Shown here in pieces: positions 7,321-15,054 of a DNA stretch of 64,000 bases (the stretch's first letter is position 1; every line of letters starts with the position of its first letter). Position numbers and translations under genes: made by a program. The notes beneath the pieces were generated by a model that had not been told where the DNA came from, ran no database searches, and saw only the letters and a list, made by a program, of their open reading frames with translations. The stretch comes from Aeromicrobium sp. A1-2 (lineage in GTDB: Bacteria; Actinomycetota; Actinomycetes; Propionibacteriales; Nocardioidaceae), in the NCBI RefSeq assembly GCF_003443875.1, contig NZ_CP027482.1:1116001-1180000 (forward strand), written 5' to 3'.

Positions 7321-8560
7321 CTCAGGCCGAAGACCCGGCCCCAATACGGTCGCGGTCCTTGTCCTGATAGCCCTGTGCCTCGGTCTGCTGCTCTGGCAGC
7401 GACCGTGGCAGGGGGCGGGCGATCCCGTCCCAGAGATCCCCGCTGATGCATCCTCAGCGCTGACGGCGCAGTTCCGAGCCCTCTCCCAAGCCGAGTCCGA
7501 GGCGTCGTTCACGGCGGCTGCAGGCACCTCGGATGCCGCCAAGGTCTTCGCTCAGAGGGCCTGGCAGGCGCGGACCGAGCTCGGCGCGACCGCGGTCGCC
7601 TTCCGCTACGTCATGGGGGGCGAGGTCGCCGACCGGTCCGACGGCTCGGCCTCCGCCGATGTCGAGGTGACCTGGAGCGCCGGCGCCGAAGCCGGACTCG
7701 ACGTATCGACGACACGCACCTCGTCGGTCGCCTTCCGAGTCGCCCCACAAGGTGACGGTGGCTTCTCGATCGTCTCGGCGACGCCCCGCTCCGGTCCGTT
7801 GCCGCTCTGGTTGGCGGGGGCCGTCAAGATCGAGCGCCCCGACGGAGCGGTCGTGATCCGGGTTGATGGCGGCGACCCCGAGCTGCCAGTCGAGTCGATG
7901 GCGACGGCAGCCCGCGACGCGGTGCTCCGTGTCCTGCCGGGCACGAAGGGTGAGGTCACGGTCATCTCACCCCATTCCCAGAAGCAGATGGCGCAGCTGG
8001 TCGGGCAGCCGGTCAAGGAGATCACCCAGATCGCCGCTGTCACGACCCGCCTCGACGGCCGCTCCGGGAGTGCTGATGACATCGTGGTCGTGCTCAACCC
8101 CACGGTCTTCTCGACGATGGACCGGCGTGCGGCACAAGTCGTCCTGAGCCACGAGGCGACCCACCTGCTGACCGAGGCCGTCGGCACCCGCGCCGAGAGC
8201 TGGGTCGTGGAGGGCTTCGCCGACTTCGTCGCGTTGCGTGACGACTCGGCGTCGCTTGCGATCAGCGCGGGTCAGATCCTGGCCGAGGTCAAGGCCGACG
8301 GCGCGCCTGGGCGGCTCCCCACAGCGGCCGACTTCGACTCCGGCAAGCACGGGCTGGGCGCAGTGTACGAATCGGCCTGGATGGCATTCCGGCTGCTGGG
8401 GGAGCGCTACGGCGATGCCGCCGTCGTGGGCTTCTACCAAGCGGTTCTGAGCGATATGCCGCTCGACTCGGCTGTCGACAAGGCTTTCGGGATCACCGTC
8501 GGGCAACTGACGACCCAGTGGCGGGCCTATCTGGCGAAGAGCGCCTCGATCGTGTCGTGA
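7313..8560 (+). CDS. Membrane-anchored zinc metallopeptidase (gluzincin-like)
   Basis: A 415-residue protein with one N-terminal membrane segment (about 13-30) and an extracytoplasmic peptidase domain. H280-E-A-T-H284 is a zinc HExxH motif and E300 in WVVEGFADF, 16 residues later, is the probable third ligand. The middle region (about 95-200) resembles an immunity/NTF2-like beta domain. The start is uncertain: TTG at 7313 overlaps the upstream stop by 8 bp and fits best; GTG at 7289 is possible. It is likely translated with the c-di-AMP-controlled NlpC/P60 gene. The 3' end overlaps the convergent fadD gene by 34 bp. The substrate is unknown. Confidence 0.82.
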   Translation: MADSGRRPGPNTVAVLVLIALCLGLLLWQRPWQGAGDPVPEIPADASSALTAQFRALSQAESEASFTAAAGTSDAAKVFAQRAWQARTELGATAVAFRYVMGGEVADRSDGSASADVEVTWSAGAEAGLDVSTTRTSSVAFRVAPQGDGGFSIVSATPRSGPLPLWLAGAVKIERPDGAVVIRVDGGDPELPVESMATAARDAVLRVLPGTKGEVTVISPHSQKQMAQLVGQPVKEITQIAAVTTRLDGRSGSADDIVVVLNPTVFSTMDRRAAQVVLSHEATHLLTEAVGTRAESWVVEGFADFVALRDDSASLAISAGQILAEVKADGAPGRLPTAADFDSGKHGLGAVYESAWMAFRLLGERYGDAAVVGFYQAVLSDMPLDSAVDKAFGITVGQLTTQWRAYLAKSASIVS

Positions 8561-10260
8561 TAGTCGCGCAGCACTGAGTTGCGCTTGACCTTGAACGACG
8601 GCGTCAGATAGCCGTTGTCCTCGGTCCAGTCCTCGGGAAGAATCACGAACTTGCGGACCGACTCGGCCTGGGAGACCTGTGTGTTGGCCTCGTCGACGGC
8701 CTTCTGGATCTCGGTCCTGAGGGCCGGGTCGTCGAGGTCGCCGTCCCACGCCTCGGTGTCGACCGTGACGAGTGCCGCGATGAAGGGCTTGCCGTCGCCC
8801 ACCACGAGGCACTGGCTCACGTACGAGCTGGCACGCACACGATCCTCGAGCACCGCGGGGGCGACGTTCTTGCCGCCAGCCGTCACGATGATCTCTTTCT
8901 TGCGGCCAGTGATGCGGACGAATCCGTCGTCATCGACCTCGCCGAGGTCGCCGGTGGAGAACCAACCTTCGGCGTCGATGGACTCGGCGGTCGCCGCATC
9001 GTTGTGCCAGTAGCCGGTGAAGACCTGGGGGCCCCGGAAGGCGAGCTCGCCGTCCGCGCGGACGCGCACCTCGGTGCCGGGAAGCGGCTTGCCGACCGTG
9101 CCGATCCGCTGCTCGCTGGGGGTGTTGACGCACAGTGCCGCAGTGGTCTCGGTCAGGCCGTAGCCCTCCAGGACCGTGACGCCGATCCCGCGGTAGAAGT
9201 GGGCCAACCGGTCGCCCAGGGGCGCCCCTCCTGAGATGGCCCACTCGGCGTGACCGCCCAGGGCATCGCGCAGCCTGCCGTAGACGAGCTTGTCGAACAG
9301 CGCGTGTCGGGTCCGCAGCGCCAGTCCGACCCGCTTGCCGTCGAGGGCCTTGCTGTACGAGATCGCGGTCTGCGCGGCCCGGTCGAAGATCTTGCCCTTG
9401 CCATCGGCGTACGCCTTGCTGCTGGCGGTGTTGAACACCTTCTCGAAGACGCGGGGGACTGCGAGCACGAAGGTGGGCTCGAACGTCCCGAGGTGCGTCA
9501 CCAGATCCTTGACGTCGGCGGTGTGTCCGAGCTTGGTGCCTGAGCGGATTGCGCCGACCTGGATGATGCGCGCGAACACGTGCGCCAAGGGCAGGAACAA
9601 CAGCGTCGAGGCGCCCTCCCGGGTGAACAGCTCGGGCAGCTCATCGATTGCGGCACCCAGCTCGTAGCGGAATGCGCCGTGGGTGAGCTTGCAACCCTTG
9701 GGTCGCCCCGTGGTCCCGGACGTGTAGATCAGCGTCGCGAGGGAGTCGCTGGTGAGCGCGGCTCGGCGTGCCTCGAGATCTTCGTCGCTGACGTCGGCGC
9801 CACGAGCGGTGATCTGCTCGACGGCACCGGAGTCGAAGGTCCAGACCTCGGTGAGGTCGGGCGCCGTGCTCCGTGCCTCCGTGACCCGGGCCAGGTGCGC
9901 GTCGGTCTCGACGATCGCCGCCACGGCTCCGGAGTCAGCCAGGATCCACGCGATCTGCGCGGTCGACGACGTCTCGTAGATCGGCACGGTCGCGGCCCCG
10001 GCCCACCAGATCGCGTAGTCGGCGACCGTCCACTCGTACCGCGTCTTGGACAGCAGAGCCACGCGGTCGCCGGCAGAGACTCCCGCTGCGACGAGGCCCT
10101 TGGCCATCGCGAGGACGTCGTGGTGGAACGTCGTCAGCGTGACGTCCTCCCAAGCCCCGTTGACGACCCGCGCCAACGCGATGTCGTCGGCGTGCTGCGG
10201 GAGCCGGTCGAGGATGTCGAGGGAGAGATTGCCCGGTTCGGGTGAATGTGCCTGTGTCAC
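8527..10260 (-). CDS. Long-chain acyl-CoA synthetase (FadD15-like)
   Basis: AMP-forming acyl-CoA ligase of 577 residues, activating fatty acids with ATP and CoA. The nucleotide loop YTSGTTGRPKG is at 179-189. Further on are the adenylation motifs YGLTET, GWFSTGDLG and the hinge DDDGFVRITGRKKEIIVTAGG-type sequence. Position next to the NlpC/P60 gene matches Rv2187 (fadD15). The start is GTG at 10260 because a -10 element lies 7 bp upstream; the longer frame has no similarity to the family. Convergent with, and overlapping, the metallopeptidase gene. Confidence 0.94.
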   Translation of the reverse strand: MTQAHSPEPGNLSLDILDRLPQHADDIALARVVNGAWEDVTLTTFHHDVLAMAKGLVAAGVSAGDRVALLSKTRYEWTVADYAIWWAGAATVPIYETSSTAQIAWILADSGAVAAIVETDAHLARVTEARSTAPDLTEVWTFDSGAVEQITARGADVSDEDLEARRAALTSDSLATLIYTSGTTGRPKGCKLTHGAFRYELGAAIDELPELFTREGASTLLFLPLAHVFARIIQVGAIRSGTKLGHTADVKDLVTHLGTFEPTFVLAVPRVFEKVFNTASSKAYADGKGKIFDRAAQTAISYSKALDGKRVGLALRTRHALFDKLVYGRLRDALGGHAEWAISGGAPLGDRLAHFYRGIGVTVLEGYGLTETTAALCVNTPSEQRIGTVGKPLPGTEVRVRADGELAFRGPQVFTGYWHNDAATAESIDAEGWFSTGDLGEVDDDGFVRITGRKKEIIVTAGGKNVAPAVLEDRVRASSYVSQCLVVGDGKPFIAALVTVDTEAWDGDLDDPALRTEIQKAVDEANTQVSQAESVRKFVILPEDWTEDNGYLTPSFKVKRNSVLRDYHDTIEALFAR

Positions 10261-10267
10261 GTACGGC

Positions 10268-10273
10268 AGGCTA
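10268..10273 (-). promoter_or_regulatory. -10 element of the fadD15-like gene (leaderless)
   Basis: TAGCCT on the minus strand, 7 bp before GTG 10260. It supports this start and a leaderless mRNA. Confidence 0.5.
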
Positions 10274-10425
10274 CTCGCCCAGAGCCCCTCGGGCCGAATG
10301 GGCCCGCGTTGTCCGGGCACGATCGGATCGCGGTTCGCGCGGCTTCGCCGTCACCTCCCGGGGAGTGCTGCTGCGGGCCGGACCACTAGCATGGGGTCAT
10401 ACATTGGGCGGGACTAGGAGGGGTG

Positions 10426-10863
10426 ATGGCGCGAACCACGAGCGACATAGTCATTGATGCTCCAGCCGATCGCATCATGGCCGTGATTGCGGACTTCGCC
10501 GCCTATCCGGGGTGGGCGACCGGGGTCAAGACCGCCGACGTCGTGGCGGCCGGGGCAGATGGCCGGGCCGACCAGGTGCACTTCGTCCTCGACGCCGCTC
10601 CCATCCGCGACGAGTACGACCTGGGCTACATCTGGAACGGCGACAACTCGGTCTCATGGAGCCTCGTAGAGAAGGGCAAAATGCTGACCTCGATGGATGG
10701 CGCATACGTCCTCGAACCGGTCGACGGCTCCCAGACCCGGGTGACCTACCAGCTTGCGGTCGACGTCTCTGTGCCGCTGCTCGGAATGCTGAAGCGCAAG
10801 GCTGAGAAGGTCATCATTGACACTGCGCTCAAGGGGTTGAAGAAACAGGTCGAAGCCCTGTGA
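10426..10863 (+). CDS. SRPBCC-family (polyketide cyclase/START-like) protein
   Basis: A 145-residue single-domain SRPBCC protein, a helix-grip fold with a hydrophobic cavity for lipids or other apolar ligands. The N-terminal strand-helix (TTSDIVIDAPADRIMAVIADFAAYPGWA) and C-terminal amphipathic helix are characteristic. The ATG at 10426 follows AGGAGGGG at 10416-10423; the GTG at 10423 is too close to that site. It leads a run of four overlapping genes ending with the two ROK kinases. Its ligand is unknown; related genes sit in the same place in other actinobacteria. Confidence 0.88.
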   Translation: MARTTSDIVIDAPADRIMAVIADFAAYPGWATGVKTADVVAAGADGRADQVHFVLDAAPIRDEYDLGYIWNGDNSVSWSLVEKGKMLTSMDGAYVLEPVDGSQTRVTYQLAVDVSVPLLGMLKRKAEKVIIDTALKGLKKQVEAL

Positions 10864-11135
10864 CCGAGCCCAGCTCGAGCACCGAGCCGGTCGGCTCGAT
10901 CGCCGAGGAGGCGTTCAAGTTGTTCAGGGCCATGACCGCGTCACCCCAACCAGACGCCGGCACCAGCGACGGGGGCCACGTGTGCACCGCGACGTGGTGC
11001 CCGGTCTGCCAGGTTGTCGGCTTCGTGCACGACAACCCGGACGCCTTGGCGAAGGTCTCCGAGTCCGCCGCAGTGCTGACCCGCTCGCTCCGCGAGCTCA
11101 TCGACACTGCTCTGAATCCTCGGGACCAGACATGA
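10860..11135 (+). CDS. Small conserved protein with HxC-x4-CxxC motif
   Basis: A 91-residue protein starting at a GTG that overlaps the upstream stop (GTGA). It has H40, C42, C47 and C50 (HVCTATWCPVC), a plausible metal-binding knuckle, flanked by an amphipathic N-terminal helix (EEAFKLFRAM) and a long C-terminal helix. It is tightly placed between the SRPBCC gene and the first ROK kinase, with overlaps on both sides, so it is co-translated with them. I do not recognise a function. Confidence 0.75.
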   Translation: MTEPSSSTEPVGSIAEEAFKLFRAMTASPQPDAGTSDGGHVCTATWCPVCQVVGFVHDNPDALAKVSESAAVLTRSLRELIDTALNPRDQT

Positions 11136-12079
11136 CACAAGCAGTAGGCGTCGACATCGGGGGGACCAAGATCGCGGCCGGCCTGGTCTCCGATGCCGGC
11201 CAGATCCTCGATTCTGTGGCCGAGCCCACCCCCGACGACTCGACCAAGATCCCAGCGATCGTCGCCGATCTCGTTGACCGGTTGGTCGGCGATCAACCGG
11301 TCGCCGGTGTCGGCATCGGAGCAGCCGGGTTCGTCGGCGAGGATCGCGCGACGGTGCGGTTCGCGCCCAACATCGACTGGCGGGAGGAGCCGCTCGCTGA
11401 GCGCGTGCGGTCGCTCGTCGACCTCCCTGTGGTCGTCGAGAACGACGCGAACGCGGCGGCATGGGGTGAATTCCGTTTCGGTGCCGGCGAGGACACTGAC
11501 GACCTGTTGCTCGTCACGATCGGCACCGGCATCGGCGGCGGTGTCGTTCACCATGGACAACTGTTCCGCGGGGGCTTCGGTGTCGCGGCCGAGATCGGCC
11601 ACATGCGGTTGGTCCCGAACGGCATCCTGTGCGGCTGTGGCCAGCATGGTTGCTTCGAGCAGTACGCCAGCGGGCGGGCGTTGGTCCGCGACGCACGTGA
11701 GCGGGTCGCCAACGGCGGCGAGGGCACCGCCGCGATCGCGGCGTTGGCTGACGGCGACTCGGGCCGCATCACCGGGCCTGCGATCACCAGGCTGGCGCAG
11801 GGCGGAGATCCTCTCGCACTCGAACTGCTTGCCGACGTCGGACGCTGGATCGGCGAGGGCATCGCGGTGCTGACCACGATCCTGGACCCCAGCGTCATCG
11901 CGATCGGCGGCGGTGTCGCTGCCGCTGGCGACTTGCTGCTCGTCTCGGTCATCGAGGCCTTCGAGATCCACCTGCCTGCACGCGCCCACCGGCCAGAGGC
12001 TGCGGTACGGCTGGCGGCGCTCGGCAACGACGCGGGGATCATCGGCGCTGCCGATCTCGCCAGGCTGGAGTCGAACTGA
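11132..12079 (+). CDS. glk: ROK-family glucokinase
   Basis: ATP-dependent glucokinase of 315 residues feeding glucose 6-phosphate to glycolysis. Features are the phosphate loop DIGGTK (8-13), the catalytic D105 in ENDANAA, the TIGTGIGGG loop (129-137), H157 and the ROK zinc site C167-x-C169-x4-C174 in CGCGQHGCFEQ. Length and motifs match the Streptomyces GlkA type. The ATG overlaps the previous stop (ATGA). A second ROK kinase follows immediately. This copy has the more typical C terminus, so I assign the symbol to it, but which of the two carries the main activity cannot be told from sequence. Confidence 0.85.
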   Translation: MTQAVGVDIGGTKIAAGLVSDAGQILDSVAEPTPDDSTKIPAIVADLVDRLVGDQPVAGVGIGAAGFVGEDRATVRFAPNIDWREEPLAERVRSLVDLPVVVENDANAAAWGEFRFGAGEDTDDLLLVTIGTGIGGGVVHHGQLFRGGFGVAAEIGHMRLVPNGILCGCGQHGCFEQYASGRALVRDARERVANGGEGTAAIAALADGDSGRITGPAITRLAQGGDPLALELLADVGRWIGEGIAVLTTILDPSVIAIGGGVAAAGDLLLVSVIEAFEIHLPARAHRPEAAVRLAALGNDAGIIGAADLARLESN

Positions 12080-13116
12080 TGGCCGACAAGCTGGCCGTCG
12101 GCATCGACATCGGTGGCACCAAGATCGCGGCAGGAGTCGTCGACGAAGACGGCCACATCCTGGCTCGGCTCAAGCGAGAGACTCCGACGACCGAGCCGCT
12201 CGAGGTCATCGACGCGATCGCGGACATCACCGAGGAGTTCCGCCGCGAGCACCACATCCGGGCCATCGGGGTCGGTGCGGCCGGATTCGTCGACGCGACT
12301 CAGTCGACGGTCCTGTTCGCACCGCACCTGGCCTGGCGCCACGAGCCGCTGCGCGACTCCGTCGCCAGACGCACCGGGCTCCCCGTGCTGGTCGACAACG
12401 ACGCGAATGCGGCGGGCTGGGCCGAGTGGCGCTTCGGCGCCGCCCAGAACGAGGCGGACCTGGTGCTCATCACCCTCGGCACCGGCATCGGTGGCGCCAT
12501 CGTGATCGACGGCCAGCCGTACCGTGGTCAGTTCGGCATCGCGGGGGAGTTCGGCCACATGCAGGTCGTGCCGAACGGCAACCAGTGCGAGTGCGGCAAC
12601 CTCGGTTGCTGGGAGCAGTACGCAAGCGGCCGCGTGCTGACCCGTCGGGCCCGTGCCGCAGCGACCGAGGGCACGACGTTCGGCAAGCTGCTGCTGTCGG
12701 AGTCCGGTGGGGACGTCAGCAATATCGAGGGCCATCTCGTCACCAAGCACGCGCAGGCTGGCAACGAGGAGGCAGTCGAGTGGATCGCCGAGGTCGGTGA
12801 CTGGCTCGGTGTCGGCATCGCCAATCTCGCGGCGGCTCTTGATCCCGGCATGTTCGTCATCGGTGGCGGGGTCAGCGACGCTGGCGAGCTCCTGGTCGGG
12901 CCCGCCCGTGCGGCATTCAGCAGGACCTTGACGGGTCGCGGCTACCGCGCCGAGGCGCGGATCGTGCGTGCGCACCTGGGGCCCGAGGCGGGTCTCATCG
13001 GTGCGGCGGACATGGCACGACTCACAGCACGGCGCCGTCGTCCGGCCAATCCTTCCGCGAGGGCCCGTGTTCGGGCAACTGCAAGATCAGGTAGATCGCC
13101 GCTGCGACGAAAGTGA
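12079..13116 (+). CDS. Second ROK-family sugar kinase, tandem paralogue
   Basis: A 345-residue ROK kinase whose start overlaps the first one by one base (TGATG). It keeps IGGTK (11-15), catalytic D108 in DNDANAA, TLGTGIGGA, H160 and the zinc ligands C170, C172 and C177, so it should be active. It resembles glucokinase closely enough to be a tandem duplicate that has diverged, perhaps toward another hexose. The last 30 or so residues are arginine-rich (ARRRRPANPSARAR), are absent from its neighbour, and are read antisense to the 3' end of the next gene; they may be a run-on extension after loss of the original stop. Confidence 0.85.
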   Translation: MADKLAVGIDIGGTKIAAGVVDEDGHILARLKRETPTTEPLEVIDAIADITEEFRREHHIRAIGVGAAGFVDATQSTVLFAPHLAWRHEPLRDSVARRTGLPVLVDNDANAAGWAEWRFGAAQNEADLVLITLGTGIGGAIVIDGQPYRGQFGIAGEFGHMQVVPNGNQCECGNLGCWEQYASGRVLTRRARAAATEGTTFGKLLLSESGGDVSNIEGHLVTKHAQAGNEEAVEWIAEVGDWLGVGIANLAAALDPGMFVIGGGVSDAGELLVGPARAAFSRTLTGRGYRAEARIVRAHLGPEAGLIGAADMARLTARRRRPANPSARARVRATARSGRSPLRRK

Positions 13117-13414
13117 GGGCGACGCCGGCAACGATCGAGCGGTCGAGATAGACGCCCGACACCGTGGCTAGGAACAACGCCAGCGGGGCTCCCAGCACGC
13201 CGCCCCACGCCAGCATGATGTTCCGTCGTCGGGGGATCAGCGGCGTCGGCTCGACCTGTCGGTAGAACGGCTCCTGGACCTCGACGTCCTCGTCGGTCAG
13301 TGGCGTCCAGGTGGGCTCGCGCGCCTCGGCCGGCGCCTCCTCGACCTCGTCCTCGAAGGACAGGTCGAGCTCGAGGCCCTCGACGATCCGGTCGAAGTCA
13401 TCGCGCTCAGTCAT
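13022..13414 (-). CDS. Conserved membrane protein with two transmembrane helices
   Basis: A 130-residue protein with a strongly acidic N terminus (1-50), a short proline-rich linker, then two membrane helices (about 67-89 and 94-112) and an acidic tail. The ATG overlaps the stop of the esterase gene by 8 bp. Its 3' 95 bp overlap the end of the second ROK kinase on the opposite strand. Proteins of this shape are conserved beside the esterase gene in related actinobacteria; no function is known to me. Confidence 0.75.
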   Translation of the reverse strand: MTERDDFDRIVEGLELDLSFEDEVEEAPAEAREPTWTPLTDEDVEVQEPFYRQVEPTPLIPRRRNIMLAWGGVLGAPLALFLATVSGVYLDRSIVAGVALTFVAAAIYLILQLPEHGPSRKDWPDDGAVL

Positions 13415-14183
13415 CTGGAGTGCCCACGTGCTCGGCGACGAACGTCGCGGTGCGGTCGAAGATCAGCTGAGCGTCGTTGTCGATCGTCGCGACGTGATAG
13501 CTCTCGTGCAGTGGGACCAGCTCGGAGACCTTCGATGACACGCCGGCCCGGATCAGTTCGACCGAGGAGGGATCCAGGACGTGGTCGTCGTCGGACTTGA
13601 ACACCAGCAACGGCTGGGTCACGGCGGCCAGGTCGGCGCGGGTCGCTTTCCACATCTTGAGCTGCGAGGCGAGCGCCCTGAGCGGCGTCTTGTCGTAGCC
13701 GACCTCGTCCTGGCCGGGCAGCTTGATGTCGTTGCCGATGCCGGGCATCGCGGGAACGAGCCACTGGAGGACAGGGACCAGCTTGATGTCGAACCGGGCG
13801 ACGTTGACCGCGGGGTTCACCAGCACGACAGCGTCGACGTCGGCGGACCGCTGCTCCGCGAGACGGAGCGCCAGACACCCACCCATCGACAGGCCGGCGA
13901 CGACGACGTGGTCACAGCACGCGCGCAGATCTGTCAGGGCCGCATCGACCTCGCCGTACCAGTCATCCCACCGTGTCTTGTTCATGTCCTTCCACGTCGT
14001 GCCGTGACCCGGCAGACGGGGGACTCGAACCGTGTGTCCAAGGCCCGCGAGGTGCTTGCCCCACGGGGTCATCGAGGCCGGTGACCCGGTGAAACCGTGG
14101 CTCAGCAGGAATCCGGTGCGGCCGCCGTCAGCCGAGAACGGCTCGGCGCCCGGAACAAGTGTGGGCGAGGTCGTCGAGGTCAT
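13407..14183 (-). CDS. Alpha/beta hydrolase (carboxylesterase / monoacylglycerol lipase type)
   Basis: A 258-residue cytoplasmic serine hydrolase of the Est30 type. The oxyanion region is LSHGFTGSP (28-35); the nucleophile is S99 in GLSMGG, the acid probably D200 in SDDDHV, and the base H230 in ESYHVATID. Short-chain esters or monoacylglycerols are the usual substrates. The ATG at 14183 is chosen over an in-frame ATG at 14201, which adds six unconserved residues. It is first of a two-gene unit with the membrane protein and divergent from plsC; no -10 was found at a leaderless distance. Confidence 0.9.
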   Translation of the reverse strand: MTSTTSPTLVPGAEPFSADGGRTGFLLSHGFTGSPASMTPWGKHLAGLGHTVRVPRLPGHGTTWKDMNKTRWDDWYGEVDAALTDLRACCDHVVVAGLSMGGCLALRLAEQRSADVDAVVLVNPAVNVARFDIKLVPVLQWLVPAMPGIGNDIKLPGQDEVGYDKTPLRALASQLKMWKATRADLAAVTQPLLVFKSDDDHVLDPSSVELIRAGVSSKVSELVPLHESYHVATIDNDAQLIFDRTATFVAEHVGTPDD

Positions 14184-14248
14184 GGCCCCATCTTCCCCCA
14201 TGCCTGTTCACATCGGGCTGCATCATGCGAAAGGCACGCGGTTCAGGA

Positions 14249-14254
14249 TAGTGT
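14249..14254 (+). promoter_or_regulatory. -10 element of plsC (leaderless)
   Basis: TAGTGT, 7 bp before GTG 14262, with no ribosome binding site. It supports the short start of plsC. Confidence 0.5.
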
Positions 14255-14261
14255 CCTGTCC

Positions 14262-14993
14262 GTGTTCTATTGGTTCCTGAAGTTCCTCGCACTGGGTCCC
14301 GTGCTCAAGCTGATCTTCAGGCCGTGGGCCGCGGGCACGGAGAACGTGCCCAAGGAAGGCCCCGTCATTCTGGCGAGCAACCATTTGTCCTACAGCGACT
14401 GGTTGTTCATGCCCCTGGTGATCCCGCGGCGGGTGACGTTCGTGGCCAAGGCAGAGTACTTCGAGGGCGCCGGCGTCAAGGGCTGGTTGCAGAAGAAGTT
14501 CTTCTCCGGGTCCGGTCAGGTGCCGATCGACCGCACGAGCGGGTCGGCGGCCGCTGGAGCCATCAAGACCCAGCTGAGACTGCTTTCCGAGGGCGAGGTC
14601 TGCGGGATCTACCCAGAAGGGACCCGTTCGCACGACGGACGGCTCTACCGGGGCCGGACCGGCGTCGCCCGACTCGCCCTCGAGGCCGGCGTGCCGGTCA
14701 TCCCGCTGGCGGTCATCGGCACCGACGTCGTGGCCCCGCCGGGCAAGGTGTTCGGCAAGTTCGCCCGCCCGGGTGTTCGGTTCGGCAAGCCGTTGGACTT
14801 CAGCCGCTACGAGGGCATGCAGGACGATCGCTACATCCTGCGGGCCATCACCGACGAGATCATGTACGAGATCATGACGCTGTCGGACCAGGAGTACGTC
14901 GATCTCTACGCACAGGACTCCAAGAAGCGTGACGCCAAGGCGGCGGCTCAGGCCGAGGCCGACGAGGTGTGGGAAGAGATTCGACCCGACTGA
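14262..14993 (+). CDS. plsC: 1-acyl-sn-glycerol-3-phosphate acyltransferase
   Basis: A 243-residue phospholipid-synthesis acyltransferase that makes phosphatidic acid at the membrane. The catalytic HX4D motif is H41-LSYS-D46 and the glycerophosphate-binding motif PEGTRS is at 118-123; a hydrophobic N terminus (2-20) anchors it. The C terminus is a charged helix (KKRDAKAAAQAEAD). GTG at 14262 gives the family-like N terminus and has a -10 element 7 bp upstream; the longer frame is antisense to the esterase gene. Its position between esterase and phosphofructokinase corresponds to Rv2182c/SCO2120. Confidence 0.92.
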   Translation: MFYWFLKFLALGPVLKLIFRPWAAGTENVPKEGPVILASNHLSYSDWLFMPLVIPRRVTFVAKAEYFEGAGVKGWLQKKFFSGSGQVPIDRTSGSAAAGAIKTQLRLLSEGEVCGIYPEGTRSHDGRLYRGRTGVARLALEAGVPVIPLAVIGTDVVAPPGKVFGKFARPGVRFGKPLDFSRYEGMQDDRYILRAITDEIMYEIMTLSDQEYVDLYAQDSKKRDAKAAAQAEADEVWEEIRPD

Positions 14994-15054
14994 CCGTATG
15001 TCGGTTTCTCGGTCACCGAAGGTGTGGGGAACAACCCAGGGAAGGGAGTGCGAC

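Noticed and set aside
12079..13116. Second ROK gene as a transcriptional repressor of the NagC/XylR type.
   Set aside because: It has no N-terminal helix-turn-helix; the ATP loop begins at residue 9 and the catalytic residues are intact, so it is a kinase.
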